The position numbers were made by a program, and so were the translations under genes. Below are positions 19,078 to 27,740 of a stretch of DNA of 64,000 nt, one piece after another. The DNA is from Rhizobium phaseoli (GTDB lineage Bacteria; Pseudomonadota; Alphaproteobacteria; Rhizobiales; Rhizobiaceae). The notes under the pieces are model-generated. The model worked only from the letters and a program-made list of their open reading frames with translations. It was not told the origin of the DNA and searched no databases. Where the stretch lies: positions 62,001 through 126,000 of the forward strand of contig NZ_WUFT01000007.1 in the NCBI RefSeq assembly GCF_010668805.1, in the 5' to 3' direction. Every line of letters begins with the position of its first letter. Within the stretch, counting starts at the first letter, position 1.

Positions 19078-19824
19078 ATGTCAGATCAAAACAGCCAACG
19101 CCTCGACCAACTTCTCGTCTCCCGCGGCCTTTTCGCCAGCCGCTCGCGGGCCCGCGACGCCGTGCAACGCGGCACCGTCAGGATCGCCGGCCAGATCATA
19201 ACGAAAGCCGGGGCGGTCTTCGGCGACGACGCTGAGATCGAGATCGACGACCCGGCGCAGGACTATGTCTCGCGCGCCGCGCTGAAGCTTGCTAGCGCCC
19301 TCGATCATTTCCGGCTCGATCCCGCCGGCCATCACTGTCTGGATATCGGCGCGTCGACAGGCGGCTTCACCGAGGTGCTGCTGCAACGCGGTGCCGTGCA
19401 TGTCACCGCGATCGATGTCGGCCATGGGCAGATGCACCCGCGCATTTCAGGCGATCCGCGTGTCACCAACAAAGAAGGCCTCAATGCCCGCAATCTGACG
19501 GCAGAGGATATCGGTGATCCCGCCACGTTCATCGTTTCCGACGTCTCCTTCATCTCGCTGAAGCTGGCGCTGGCGCCGGCTCTCGAGATCGCCGAACCGG
19601 GTGCTGTCGCCGTGCTGCTGGTCAAGCCGCAGTTCGAGGCCGGGCGCGAAGCGATCGGCAAGGGCGGGTTGTTGAAGGATCCAGCGTCTGCTCCCGCCGT
19701 CGCTGCGGAGCTTGCGCGCTGGTTCACCGAGGACATGGGCTGGAACAGCCTCGGCCTCATCCCCTCCCCGATTTCCGGCGGCGACGGCAACCAGGAATTT
19801 CTTCTGGCAGGATTGAAACCGTGA
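19078..19824 (+). CDS. tlyA: TlyA-family rRNA 2'-O-methyltransferase
   Basis: 248 residues. An N-terminal S4 RNA-binding domain (RLDQLLVSRGLFASRSRARD) is joined to a FtsJ-like methyltransferase with the SAM motif DIGASTGGFTEV (89-100) and VSDVSFISLKLAL. TlyA of mycobacteria methylates 16S and 23S rRNA cytidines and sensitises to capreomycin; the exact target here is inferred. ATG 19078 fits the S4 N-terminus. It overlaps the next gene by 4 bp, so the pair is coupled. Confidence 0.92.
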   Translation: MSDQNSQRLDQLLVSRGLFASRSRARDAVQRGTVRIAGQIITKAGAVFGDDAEIEIDDPAQDYVSRAALKLASALDHFRLDPAGHHCLDIGASTGGFTEVLLQRGAVHVTAIDVGHGQMHPRISGDPRVTNKEGLNARNLTAEDIGDPATFIVSDVSFISLKLALAPALEIAEPGAVAVLLVKPQFEAGREAIGKGGLLKDPASAPAVAAELARWFTEDMGWNSLGLIPSPISGGDGNQEFLLAGLKP

Positions 19825-21071
19825 GCACCGAAACCGTCACGATCGAGAAGCTCGGCGCCCAGGGCGACGGCATCGCCAGCAGCGCCGGCGGGCCTGTCTA
19901 TGTGCCCTTCTCCCTGCCGGGGGAGACGGTGGCGATCGTCCGCGTCAAAAGCCAGGGCACGATCATGTCGATCACGACGCCCTCGCCCGACCGGCAGGAG
20001 CCGCCCTGCCGGCATTTCGGCCCGGATGGTCTCAACGGCACCTGTGGCGGCTGCACGCTGCAGCATATGGCAGATGGCCCCTACCGCGCCTTCAAGCGCC
20101 AGCTGGTCATCGATGCGCTGAAATCCAAGGGGCTGACGCCGGAGGTCGGCGAGATCGTTCCGGCCCGGCCGGGCGAACGCCGGCGCGTGGTGTTTGCGGC
20201 CCGCAAGACCGAAAAGGATATGCTGATCGGTTTCAACCAGGCCGAAAGCCACCATATCGTCGCTATCGAGGAATGTCCGATCTCGTCGGCAGGGATCATC
20301 GCCCGGCTGCCGGCGATCCGGGCCATTGCCGCGGCACTGGCGACCAATGCCGAACCCTTCCGCGTCTCCGTGCTCGAAACGCTTTCCGGCCTCGATATCG
20401 CGGTCGACGAGGTGAAGAAACTGTCCGACCCGCAGCGGCGCAAAGCGGTTGAGACCGTGCTCGGCCTGCGCGGCATCGCCCGTGTTTCGCTGAACGGCGA
20501 AATCCTCGTCGAGCCGTCGAAGCCGCTCGTCGATTTCGGCGGCATTCAGGTTTCACCGCCGCCGGGCGGCTTCACCCAGGCGACCAAGCCGGCTGAGGAA
20601 GCGATGGCCGAGCTGGTGCTTGCCCATGCCGGCAAGGCCAAGCGGATCGCCGATCTTTTTGCCGGCGCCGGCACATTCTCGCTGCGGCTGGCGCGGATCG
20701 GCCGCGTGCATGCCGTCGAAGCCGAAGCAAAGGCGCTCGCTGCCCTCGATCATGCCGCCCGCAACACTCCCGGATTGAAGCCGGTGACCATCGAAAAGCG
20801 CGATCTCTTTCGCCGCCCGTTGATGACGCAGGAGTTCAAGCCCTATGACGCCGTCGTCTTCGATCCGCCTCGCGCCGGTGCCGAGTTCCAGTGCAAGGAG
20901 CTTGCTCGCTCAAGCGTAAAGAGGATCGCCGCCGTCAGCTGCAATCCGCTGACGCTGGCGCGGGATCTGGCGATCCTCGTCGAGGGCGGCTACCGGATCA
21001 CCGGCGTGACGCCGATCGACCAGTTCCTCTGGACCTCGCATGTCGAGGTGGTGGCAACGCTGGAGAAATAG
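19821..21071 (+). CDS. TrmA/RlmD-type class I SAM-dependent RNA (uracil-5-)methyltransferase
   Basis: 416 residues. An N-terminal TRAM-like domain (1-50), four Cys placed as in the RumA/RlmD 4Fe-4S cluster (Cys63, Cys75, Cys78, Cys152), a SAM motif (DLFAGAGTFSLRLA), FDPPRAG and the catalytic Cys374 in AVSCNPLTLARDL. It probably forms 5-methyluridine in rRNA. Whether it corresponds to RlmC or RlmD is not decided here. It starts with GTG in a GTGA overlap with tlyA. Confidence 0.92.
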   Translation: MSTETVTIEKLGAQGDGIASSAGGPVYVPFSLPGETVAIVRVKSQGTIMSITTPSPDRQEPPCRHFGPDGLNGTCGGCTLQHMADGPYRAFKRQLVIDALKSKGLTPEVGEIVPARPGERRRVVFAARKTEKDMLIGFNQAESHHIVAIEECPISSAGIIARLPAIRAIAAALATNAEPFRVSVLETLSGLDIAVDEVKKLSDPQRRKAVETVLGLRGIARVSLNGEILVEPSKPLVDFGGIQVSPPPGGFTQATKPAEEAMAELVLAHAGKAKRIADLFAGAGTFSLRLARIGRVHAVEAEAKALAALDHAARNTPGLKPVTIEKRDLFRRPLMTQEFKPYDAVVFDPPRAGAEFQCKELARSSVKRIAAVSCNPLTLARDLAILVEGGYRITGVTPIDQFLWTSHVEVVATLEK

Positions 21072-21131
21072 GCGGGCCGCCCCATCGGCTCTCCTCCGTC
21101 AGTGCCGAGGGCGCGGTGCCCTCATGCATCT

Positions 21132-21581
21132 TTATCGGTTGCCGGATTCCCGGTCCTGGCCAGCACTCAGCCGCATTGCCCGCGTTCCGAGTTTGGCGCC
21201 CGTAACCGCATCGATGGCGATCGGCTCGATCTCTGAGCCGGTTTCGACATCGACATAGCGGGCGAGTTCGCCGTCGCAGTGGCGGTGCGCCCAGGCCCCG
21301 ATCATCATCAGCACCGGCAGGAAATCCCGGCCTGCTTCGGTCAGCACGTATTCCTCGCGCGGCGGTCGCTCGGAATAGAGGCGCTTTTCCAGCAGACCGT
21401 CGTCGGTCAGTGCTTTGAGGCGCTTGGTGAGCATGGTCGGCACGATGCCGAGGCTCTTCCTGAACTGGTCGAACCGGGTAAGGCCGGTATGTGCATCCCG
21501 CAGGACCAGAATGCTCCACGCATCACCCACAGAGTTAAGGCCGCGGGCCACCGGGCACTGGAGAATTGAATTATTTTTCAT
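21132..21581 (-). CDS. HxlR-family winged-helix transcriptional regulator
   Basis: 149 residues. The HxlR core is clear: CPVARGLNSVGDAWSILVLR, then FDQFRKSLGIVPTMLTKRLK and EEYVLTEAGRDFLPVL. HxlR proteins are dimeric repressors or activators, some sensing quinones or electrophiles. I use ATG 21581; an ATG at 21605 would lie in the middle of the operator. It is divergent from an SDR gene that it most likely controls. The Cys in the NSILQCPV segment is at the position of the redox-sensing Cys of YodB/HypR-type members (inference). Confidence 0.9.
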   Translation of the reverse strand: MKNNSILQCPVARGLNSVGDAWSILVLRDAHTGLTRFDQFRKSLGIVPTMLTKRLKALTDDGLLEKRLYSERPPREEYVLTEAGRDFLPVLMMIGAWAHRHCDGELARYVDVETGSEIEPIAIDAVTGAKLGTRAMRLSAGQDRESGNR

Positions 21582-21584
21582 TCG

Positions 21585-21621
21585 GTATCTTTTCGATAGT
21601 GACATGATATCGAAAAGATAC
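21585..21621. promoter_or_regulatory. Palindromic operator between hxlR-like and SDR genes
   Basis: Perfect 14-bp arms GTATCTTTTCGATA and TATCGAAAAGATAC separated by 9 bp. It sits between the divergent starts (21581 minus, 21668 plus). Size and symmetry suit a dimeric winged-helix regulator, most simply the adjacent HxlR protein. Confidence 0.8.
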
Positions 21622-21667
21622 TAACACCGTGTCAGCTAATGATCCACTTCAAATGAGAGCCGACAGC

Positions 21668-22486
21668 ATGATCGACAGAACCAAAAACATTGCCCTGGTT
21701 ACCGGCGCTTCCTCCGGCATTGGCCTTGTCACAGCCCAATCGCTGGTGAAAGCCGGCTATCGCGTCTATGGGACAAGCCGCAAACAGGTTGCCAGCAAGC
21801 CGGGGATCACCATGCTGATCTGCGACGTGACGGATAAGACCTCGGTGGAGGCGGTGATTGCCGAGATCCTGCAACAAGCCGGCCGGATCGATCTCGTCGT
21901 CAACAATGCGGGGATCGGCCTGCTCGGCGGTGCGGAAGAATCATCGATCGACCAGGCCCAGCGGCTTTTCGACGTCAACCTTTTCGGCGTCGCCCGCGTC
22001 GTCAATGCCGTTCTGCCGATCATGCGCAAGCAGAAGAGCGGCCGGATCGTCAACATGAGCTCGATCCTCGGACTGATCCCATCCCCCTACAACGCCTTCT
22101 ATGCCTCAACGAAACATGCGATCGAGGGCTATTCGGAATCGCTCGACCATGAAGTGCGCAACTTCGGCATTCGTGTCATTCTCGTCCAACCCGGCGTCAC
22201 CAAAACATCCTTCGAGGAGAATCTGACACGCGTCGATCAGCCTCTTCCGGTCTACGACTCGGAGCGGGCCAGGAGCGAGGCTCTGATGCGCAAGTGGGTA
22301 GAGGCGGGCGACGCGCCGCAGGTTGTCGCCGACATGGTTGTCAAAGCCGCAACCGCCAAGAAGCCGAAGCTGCGCTATTCCGCCGGCAAGCAGTCGCGTC
22401 AGGTCCGCTCGCTTCGCCGCTACCTGCCGGAGCGGCTGGTCGACAGCATCCTGCGCAAGGTCAACGAGCTTCCCGCCTCGGTCTAA
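21668..22486 (+). CDS. Short-chain dehydrogenase/reductase controlled with HxlR
   Basis: 272 residues. TGASSGIG (12-19), NNAG (79-82), Ser131/132, Tyr145 and Lys149 (YASTK) are all present, so it is a catalytically complete classical SDR. Arg38 region (GTSRKQ) after strand 2 suggests NADP(H) preference. ATG 21668 has GAGAG upstream and begins MIDRTKNIALVTG; two earlier in-frame starts are open. HxlR-SDR pairs are common and often respond to reactive carbonyls or quinones; that role is inferred. Confidence 0.9.
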   Translation: MIDRTKNIALVTGASSGIGLVTAQSLVKAGYRVYGTSRKQVASKPGITMLICDVTDKTSVEAVIAEILQQAGRIDLVVNNAGIGLLGGAEESSIDQAQRLFDVNLFGVARVVNAVLPIMRKQKSGRIVNMSSILGLIPSPYNAFYASTKHAIEGYSESLDHEVRNFGIRVILVQPGVTKTSFEENLTRVDQPLPVYDSERARSEALMRKWVEAGDAPQVVADMVVKAATAKKPKLRYSAGKQSRQVRSLRRYLPERLVDSILRKVNELPASV

Positions 22487-22496
22487 CTCTCTATTT

Positions 22497-22547
22497 TAGA
22501 ACAGGATTCAGATTTTAAGCCGACACGCTTAAGGTCGTCCTGTTCTA
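22497..22547. repeat. Nested inverted repeat after the SDR gene
   Basis: Outer arms TAGAACAGGA and TCCTGTTCTA (10 bp, perfect) enclose inner arms TTAAGC and GCTTAA. It starts 11 bp after the SDR stop. It could form a cruciform or a hairpin end of the transcript; there is no T-run. Confidence 0.65.
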
Positions 22548-22574
22548 CTGCATATGCAGCGATTCAAAGTGTTA

Positions 22575-22612
22575 CAGCGTCGTTGGCGCGTCTGAAAAGA
22601 CGCGCGGCGCTG
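22575..22612. repeat. GAAA-tetraloop hairpin element
   Basis: GCGCGTCT-GAAA-AGACGCGC forms a perfect 8-bp stem with a GNRA loop, extended by CAGCG/CGCTG outside. From memory, closely similar hairpins recur between genes in Rhizobium genomes. It lies 22 bp before the MBL-fold gene start. Confidence 0.6.
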
Positions 22613-22634
22613 TCAGCAACGAGACCGATTCCGA

Positions 22635-23639
22635 ATGCGCAAGACCAAAAGACGCAATCCCTACTATACCGGCCCGGTGTCCGATCACTTCGACGGCACG
22701 CATTTCTTCAATCCCGACGGTACCGAGCCGCTTGGTTTCGGCGATTTGCTGCGGTGGCAATTCGGCGGTGGCCGTGAGCGGTGGCCGAAGTCGGTGCCAA
22801 GTCCATATGCGCCGGCCAAGCCGGATGCACGTGTCGGCGGGGAGGATCTGCGGGTGACCATGGTTGGCCATGCAACCATGCTGGTGCAGGTCGCCGGGCT
22901 CAATATCCTTACCGACCCGGTGTGGTCGGAGCGCGTCAGCCCTTTTACTTTTGCCGGTCCCAAACGCGTCGTCCAACCGGGCATCGCGTTCGATGATCTG
23001 CCGCCAATCGATCTCGTGCTGGTATCGCACAATCATTATGATCATCTCGATATCGCAACGCTCAAGCGGTTGCATGAGAAGCATCGGCCGCGTGTCGTGA
23101 CGCCACTCGGCAATGACACGATCATCCGCCGCGCCGTGGCCGATATAGGGATGACATCGATGGACTGGGGCGAGCGCATCTCGCACGCCGGCATCAGCAT
23201 TGATGCTGAGCCAGCACATCATTGGTCCGCCCGCGGCGGCGCCGATCGACGAATGGCCCTTTGGGCCTCGTTCGTTTTATCGACTCCGGCCGGAACGATC
23301 TATCACGTCGGCGATACGGGCTTTCACCACGGCATCAATTACAAGGCGGCACAGCAGAAACATGGCGGCTTTCGCTTGGCGATCCTACCCTTCGGCGCCT
23401 ATGAGCCGCGATGGTTCATGAAAGGCCAGCACCAGAATCCGCAGGAAGCGGTGATCGGGATGAAATTGGCAAATGCGGCCTATGCGGCAGGGCATCACTT
23501 CGCGACGTTCCAACTGACAGACGAAGCGGTCGACGCGCCGACAAAAGCATTGCAAGAGGCAATGCGCGAGCACGATATTGCCGCGGACCGGTTCCGGCCG
23601 CTCAGGGCCGGCGAGGTCTTCGATGTGCCCATGCTCTAA
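22635..23639 (+). CDS. MBL-fold metallohydrolase (UlaG/RomA/NAPE-PLD-like)
   Basis: 334 residues. The zinc site HNHYDHLD gives His132, His134, Asp136 and His137; TMVGHATMLVQ precedes it and YHVGDTGFHH follows, as in the MBL family that includes RomA and N-acyl-phosphatidylethanolamine phospholipase D. The MALWASFVL and AYEPRWFM segments support that branch. Activity may be phosphodiester or lactone hydrolysis; the substrate is unknown. No signal peptide. Confidence 0.87.
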   Translation: MRKTKRRNPYYTGPVSDHFDGTHFFNPDGTEPLGFGDLLRWQFGGGRERWPKSVPSPYAPAKPDARVGGEDLRVTMVGHATMLVQVAGLNILTDPVWSERVSPFTFAGPKRVVQPGIAFDDLPPIDLVLVSHNHYDHLDIATLKRLHEKHRPRVVTPLGNDTIIRRAVADIGMTSMDWGERISHAGISIDAEPAHHWSARGGADRRMALWASFVLSTPAGTIYHVGDTGFHHGINYKAAQQKHGGFRLAILPFGAYEPRWFMKGQHQNPQEAVIGMKLANAAYAAGHHFATFQLTDEAVDAPTKALQEAMREHDIAADRFRPLRAGEVFDVPML

Positions 23640-23640
23640 A

Positions 23641-23685
23641 GTATGTCGCGCAAAAGTGTGCAGCGGTTTTGCGGCAACGACATGC
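23641..23685. repeat. Palindromic intergenic repeat, family C variant (copy C2)
   Basis: TATGTCGCGCAAAAGTGTGC and the following CAGCGGTTTTGCGGCAACGA, ending ACATGC. It is a diverged relative of C1, C3 and C4 with the same order of short palindromic blocks. It begins right after the MBL-fold stop codon. Confidence 0.65.
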
Positions 23686-23739
23686 GTAAAAACAAGGAGC
23701 TCAAGCGCAAGGAGCGAATCTGAAAGATCGCGACGCGCT

Positions 23740-24495
23740 TTAGCGACGCATGAAGGCTTCGAAGGCGGCGCGGGCCTCGGCACTTTTCAGACGGGCGGAG
23801 AAATGGCGGGCCTCCTCGTCGATGCGGGCGGTGATCTCGCCACTGTCGCCGCGGATGAGATCGCGGGCGATGCGCAACGCCTCCGGCGGTTTGACGGCGA
23901 GACGCGCGGCCGTCGCCAGCGTTACCGCATCGACCTCGCCGGGTTCGACCACCTTCCAGATGAGACCGGCTTCCTTCGCCTCGGCGGCCGAAAAGGCCTC
24001 GCCCATCGCAAGCAGGGCGAAAGCGCGCTGGTGGCCCATCAGCCGCGGCGCAACCAGACTGGAGCCGGCCTCCGGCACCAGCGCCAGATCGACGAAGGGG
24101 GTGCGGAACTGGCTGCGGCTCGAGGCGATTGTCAGGTCGCAATGGAGATGGATCGTCGTACCGATGCCGATCGCCAGGCCGTCGACGCCGGAGACCACCG
24201 GTTTTTCGGCCTTCACCAGCGCATAGAGGAAATCGAGGGTCTCCTGCCCCAAGCCGCCGCCGCCGATTGCGGCAGCAAGGAAGTCATTCAGATCATTGCC
24301 GGCGGAAAAGCAGCCTTCGGTGCCGAGAAAGGCGGTGGCGCGGATGGACGTATCGGCATCGGCCGCCTTCAGCGCATCGGCCATGGTACGATACATGGCG
24401 CGGGTGATGGCGTTCTTCTTCTCCGCCCGGTTGAAGCGGATGAGCTGGACGCCTGGGTGGGCGGAAGGCCGCTCGACGATGATGTGATCGGTCAT
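23740..24495 (-). CDS. Enoyl-CoA hydratase/isomerase family protein
   Basis: 251 residues, crotonase fold. The oxyanion-hole segments are GCFSAGNDLNDF and DGLAIGIGTT. Only one of the two hydratase glutamates is evident (Glu142 in LVPEAGSS); the other position has Thr. This is more like isomerase-type or promiscuous members than classical hydratase. GAGGAGATCC precedes ATG 24495. It lies 29 bp after the acyl-CoA dehydrogenase gene, so the two form a fatty or branched acyl-CoA degradation operon. Confidence 0.9.
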   Translation of the reverse strand: MTDHIIVERPSAHPGVQLIRFNRAEKKNAITRAMYRTMADALKAADADTSIRATAFLGTEGCFSAGNDLNDFLAAAIGGGGLGQETLDFLYALVKAEKPVVSGVDGLAIGIGTTIHLHCDLTIASSRSQFRTPFVDLALVPEAGSSLVAPRLMGHQRAFALLAMGEAFSAAEAKEAGLIWKVVEPGEVDAVTLATAARLAVKPPEALRIARDLIRGDSGEITARIDEEARHFSARLKSAEARAAFEAFMRR

Positions 24496-24524
24496 TGGAT
24501 CTCCTCAGAGGTCATGGGGTCGCC

Positions 24525-26303
24525 TCAGGCGAGCAGGATGCGGGCGGCGGCAAGGCTTGCCGCGCCATTGACGACGCGGTCGCGAAGGGCTGCGGTCTCG
24601 GCGAGCAGGTTTTCGGCGGCAAAGCGGCAGAGCACGATGCGACCCTCGCCTTTGCCATCATCGCTTTCGGCAAGAGCGCCCTTGGCGAGATAGCACCCGG
24701 TGAGCACGAGGCCGAACAGGCGCTGATAGGGTGTCGCGCCCGAAAGCGCCTCGGCCACCTTGCCGTCGGCCAGCATCTTCGTGAGCCAGGTGGTCGCCGT
24801 TTCGAGATCTGAAATCGCTGCGTCGAGCCTGACGGCGGTTTTGCCGAGACCATCGAGATTGAAGCGGCGGACGTTCTCGGCGATCCCTCTGAGCTCCGCG
24901 ACGAAACCCTTCACCTGATTGCCGCCCGAAAGCGGCAGCTTGCGGGTAACAAGGTCGATCGCCTGGATGCCGTTGGTGCCCTCGTAGATCGGCGCGATGC
25001 GGGCATCCCTGAGGTAACGCGCCGCCCCCGTCTCCTCGATGAAGCCCATGCCGCCATGCACCTGAATGCCGAGCGAGGCGACATCGACGCCGGCATCGGT
25101 CGAAAAGGATTTGGCGATCGGGGTCAAAAGCGCGGCGCGCTCCTGCCAGTGGCGGCCGGTGTCGCCGGCCCGGTGGGACATGTCGATCGCATGGGCGCAG
25201 GCATAGGAGATGGCGCGCGCCCCCTGGGTCAGCGCCTTCATGGTCAGAAGCATGCGGGCAACGTCGGGATGGTCGACGATCGGGCTCATGCCGGCGGCGG
25301 TGGAGCCCGGCGCCCTGCCCTGGGTGCGTTCCCTGGCATAGGCGAGGGCCTTCTGTGTAGCGGCCTCGGCGATCGCCACGCCCTGCATGCCGACGGCCAG
25401 GCGGGCATTGTTCATCATCGTGAACATGCAGGCGAGCCCCTTATTCTCCTCGCCGACCAGCCAGCCCACAGCACCCTTCTCGTCGCCGAACCGGCCGTCG
25501 CCATAGATCATCGTGCAGGTCGGCGAGCCGTGGATGCCGAGCTTGTGCTCCAGCGAGTGGCAGAACAGATCGTTTCGGGCGCCGAGCGAGCCGTCGTCGT
25601 TCACCAGGAATTTCGGCACCAGGAAAAGCGAGATGCCGCGGGTGCCGGCCGGCGCATCCGGCAGGCGGGCGAGCACCAGATGAATGATATTGTCGGCCGC
25701 GTCATGCTCGCCCCAGGTGATGAAAATCTTCTGGCCGGATATGCGGTAGCTGCCGTCGGCGCGGCGCTCGGCGCGGGCCTTGAGCACGCCGAGATCGGAG
25801 CCGGCATGCGGCTCGGTCAGGTTCATGGTGCCAGTCCATTCGCCGGAGACCATCTTTGCCAGGTATTTCGCCTTCAGCGCGGCACTGCCATGGGTGCTGA
25901 CCGCCTCGATGGCGCCCATCGTCAGCGTCGGGGCGAGCGCGAAGGCCATGGAACCGGAATTCCACATTTCCAACGCTGCGACATTCAGCATATGCGGCAG
26001 GGCCTGGCCGCCGAAAGCTTCGGGTGCCGTCAGGCCGTTCCAGCCGCCGGCGATCCAGTTGCGATAGAGATCGCGCCAGCCATCAGGCAACCGAACCTCG
26101 CCACCCTCCAGACGGGCGCCCTGGCGGTCGCCGATGTCGGCGAGCGGCGCCACTTCCTCTGTGGCAAAACGTCCCGCCTCGGCCAGAATGGCGTCGACCA
26201 GATCTTCGCCGAGATCGCCGAGCAAGCCTGCTGAAATCGCCTCGCCCATGCCGGCGACATGCTTCAACGTGAACGCGATTTCCTCAACGGGCGCCTTGTA
26301 CAT
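24525..26303 (-). CDS. Acyl-CoA dehydrogenase, long DmdC-like type
   Basis: 592 residues, longer than ordinary acyl-CoA dehydrogenases and matching the family of 3-methylmercaptopropionyl-CoA dehydrogenase DmdC. Visible segments are NLTEPHAGSDLGVLKARAER, GQKIFITWGEHDAADNIIHL, RGISLFLVPKF, and QVHGGMGFIEETGAARYLRD near the FAD site. The last 120 residues form the C-terminal extension of this group. ATG 26303 has a perfect GGAGG 5-6 nt upstream. Oxidises an acyl-CoA to the enoyl-CoA that the downstream crotonase would use; the actual acyl group is unknown, and a DMSP role cannot be inferred from family alone. Confidence 0.92.
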   Translation of the reverse strand: MYKAPVEEIAFTLKHVAGMGEAISAGLLGDLGEDLVDAILAEAGRFATEEVAPLADIGDRQGARLEGGEVRLPDGWRDLYRNWIAGGWNGLTAPEAFGGQALPHMLNVAALEMWNSGSMAFALAPTLTMGAIEAVSTHGSAALKAKYLAKMVSGEWTGTMNLTEPHAGSDLGVLKARAERRADGSYRISGQKIFITWGEHDAADNIIHLVLARLPDAPAGTRGISLFLVPKFLVNDDGSLGARNDLFCHSLEHKLGIHGSPTCTMIYGDGRFGDEKGAVGWLVGEENKGLACMFTMMNNARLAVGMQGVAIAEAATQKALAYARERTQGRAPGSTAAGMSPIVDHPDVARMLLTMKALTQGARAISYACAHAIDMSHRAGDTGRHWQERAALLTPIAKSFSTDAGVDVASLGIQVHGGMGFIEETGAARYLRDARIAPIYEGTNGIQAIDLVTRKLPLSGGNQVKGFVAELRGIAENVRRFNLDGLGKTAVRLDAAISDLETATTWLTKMLADGKVAEALSGATPYQRLFGLVLTGCYLAKGALAESDDGKGEGRIVLCRFAAENLLAETAALRDRVVNGAASLAAARILLA

Positions 26304-26366
26304 GGTTTTCCTCCGCAGACGACCTGCACCTCTGCATTTGGGCAAAGCCCTCCGAGGCAAGGGCTA

Positions 26367-26390
26367 ATTGATTTTTACGTAAACGTCAAT
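26367..26390. promoter_or_regulatory. LiuR-like/MerR-type candidate operator of the acyl-CoA operon
   Basis: On the minus strand the site contains TTGACGTTTACGTAAA, with outer ATTGA/TCAAT arms and an inner TTTACGTAAA palindrome. It is 64-87 bp upstream of the acyl-CoA dehydrogenase start. It resembles the sites reported for LiuR-type regulators of branched-chain acyl-CoA catabolism; that link is from memory and is inference. Confidence 0.5.
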
Positions 26391-26513
26391 TTCGATTCCA
26401 TGGACTGCCGTGCAATAGTTTGCCGACATCACAGCTCGACTCTTGCGCTCTTGCACACATGAACGTCATGAAGAGCCGATAAGGACATCGCCTTCGCAAA
26501 GGATCGGCGACCG

Positions 26514-27509
26514 ATGGATACATTGCCCGTCAACATACCCGGTTTCGTCTGGGCCTATCGCTTCTCGCCGGATGAAAAGACCGCGGTGCGGCTGAACAAC
26601 AGTGCGACGGTGGCGGACCTGACTGCCGAAAATTGTTTCTATTGGCTGCACCTCAACCTTGTCGACGCCCGCGTGCCGGCATTGCTGGAAACGCTCACCG
26701 GACTGACGGAGGACGCGAAATCGGCGCTGACGACGCGTGACACGCATGCGACCATCACCGTCGACGAGCAGATGCTCTACGGCACGCTGGTCGACTGCCA
26801 GCGCGATTTCGACCAGGATACCAACAATCTCGGCTGGCTGCATTTCGCCATGTCCGACCGCTTCATCATCACCACGAGGCTGCAGCCGCTGCGCAGCGTC
26901 GAGCGGGCGCGGGCGTTGATCGAGAAGAACCCCGGCAAATTCTCGCGGCCGGTCGATCTGTTCGAACTGCTGGTGATCGAGTTTCAGCGCACGCTGATCG
27001 CGATCGTCATGGAACTCACCGAAGAGCTGAACCTGATCGAGGATTTCGTCTACGACAATGCGCCGCGCGACGAACGCCGGCGGCTGGCGCCGGTGCGGCG
27101 CACCGTCGTCCGGCTGCATCGGCATCTGCGCACGGTGCTGGCGCTGATGCGGCGCGCGGCGGCGGCCGACGACGATGAGATGCCGTTCGGCTTCGACGAC
27201 GTGGCGCGGCGGCTGACCAGCCGGCTGGAAACGGTCGACCACGATATTTACGCGCTGCAGGACCGGGCGCGGCTGCTGCACGAAGAGATCGATTCCAAGC
27301 AATCCTCCGAGACCAACCGCCACCTCTATCTGCTGTCGATCATGACGGCCTTCCTGCTGCCGCCGACCCTGGTGACGGGCTTCTTCGGCATGAACACCGC
27401 AAACCTGCCCTTCGCCGTTGGCGACTACGGCACCGAATACGCCGTCGCCCTCATCGTCGCCTCGATTGCCTTTGCCTGGTGGCTGCTGCGGCGGGTGGAT
27501 ATTCTCTGA
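26514..27509 (+). CDS. CorA/ZntB-family divalent metal ion transporter
   Basis: 331 residues. A large cytoplasmic N-terminal domain is followed by two C-terminal helices (about 265-285 and 303-325) with the pore signature GMNT (from Gly292) of the CorA superfamily. Length and the sequence RLLHEEIDSKQSSETNRHLY are closer to ZntB, a zinc transporter, than to CorA magnesium channels. Ion specificity is inferred only. Single gene. Confidence 0.87.
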   Translation: MDTLPVNIPGFVWAYRFSPDEKTAVRLNNSATVADLTAENCFYWLHLNLVDARVPALLETLTGLTEDAKSALTTRDTHATITVDEQMLYGTLVDCQRDFDQDTNNLGWLHFAMSDRFIITTRLQPLRSVERARALIEKNPGKFSRPVDLFELLVIEFQRTLIAIVMELTEELNLIEDFVYDNAPRDERRRLAPVRRTVVRLHRHLRTVLALMRRAAAADDDEMPFGFDDVARRLTSRLETVDHDIYALQDRARLLHEEIDSKQSSETNRHLYLLSIMTAFLLPPTLVTGFFGMNTANLPFAVGDYGTEYAVALIVASIAFAWWLLRRVDIL

Positions 27510-27585
27510 ATGGGAGCGGTGGGGTGGGCGCTGGCAATTCCGGCTGCTATTTCAGCAAACGTCACGGTTCTTGCCGCAAAGATTG

Positions 27586-27690
27586 CCCCACCCTCCGTCA
27601 TCCTCGGGCTTGACCCGAAGATCCACGCCGGTCTCCATCAGCAGTAGGCATGGATCCTCGGCTCAAGGCCGAGGATGACGGAGGGTGGGG
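27586..27690. repeat. Palindromic intergenic repeat, family B (copy B2)
   Basis: About 105 bp with perfect 22-bp terminal inverted repeats beginning CCCCACCCTCCGTCATCCTC. It is the most intact B copy in the window and nearly matches B1. It fills much of the 444-bp gap between the CorA/ZntB gene and the DUF982 gene. Confidence 0.85.
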
Positions 27691-27740
27691 TGATACTCCG
27701 GCCAACTCCTCCGTCGAAGCAGCAAGCGTTGCGCTTCTTT

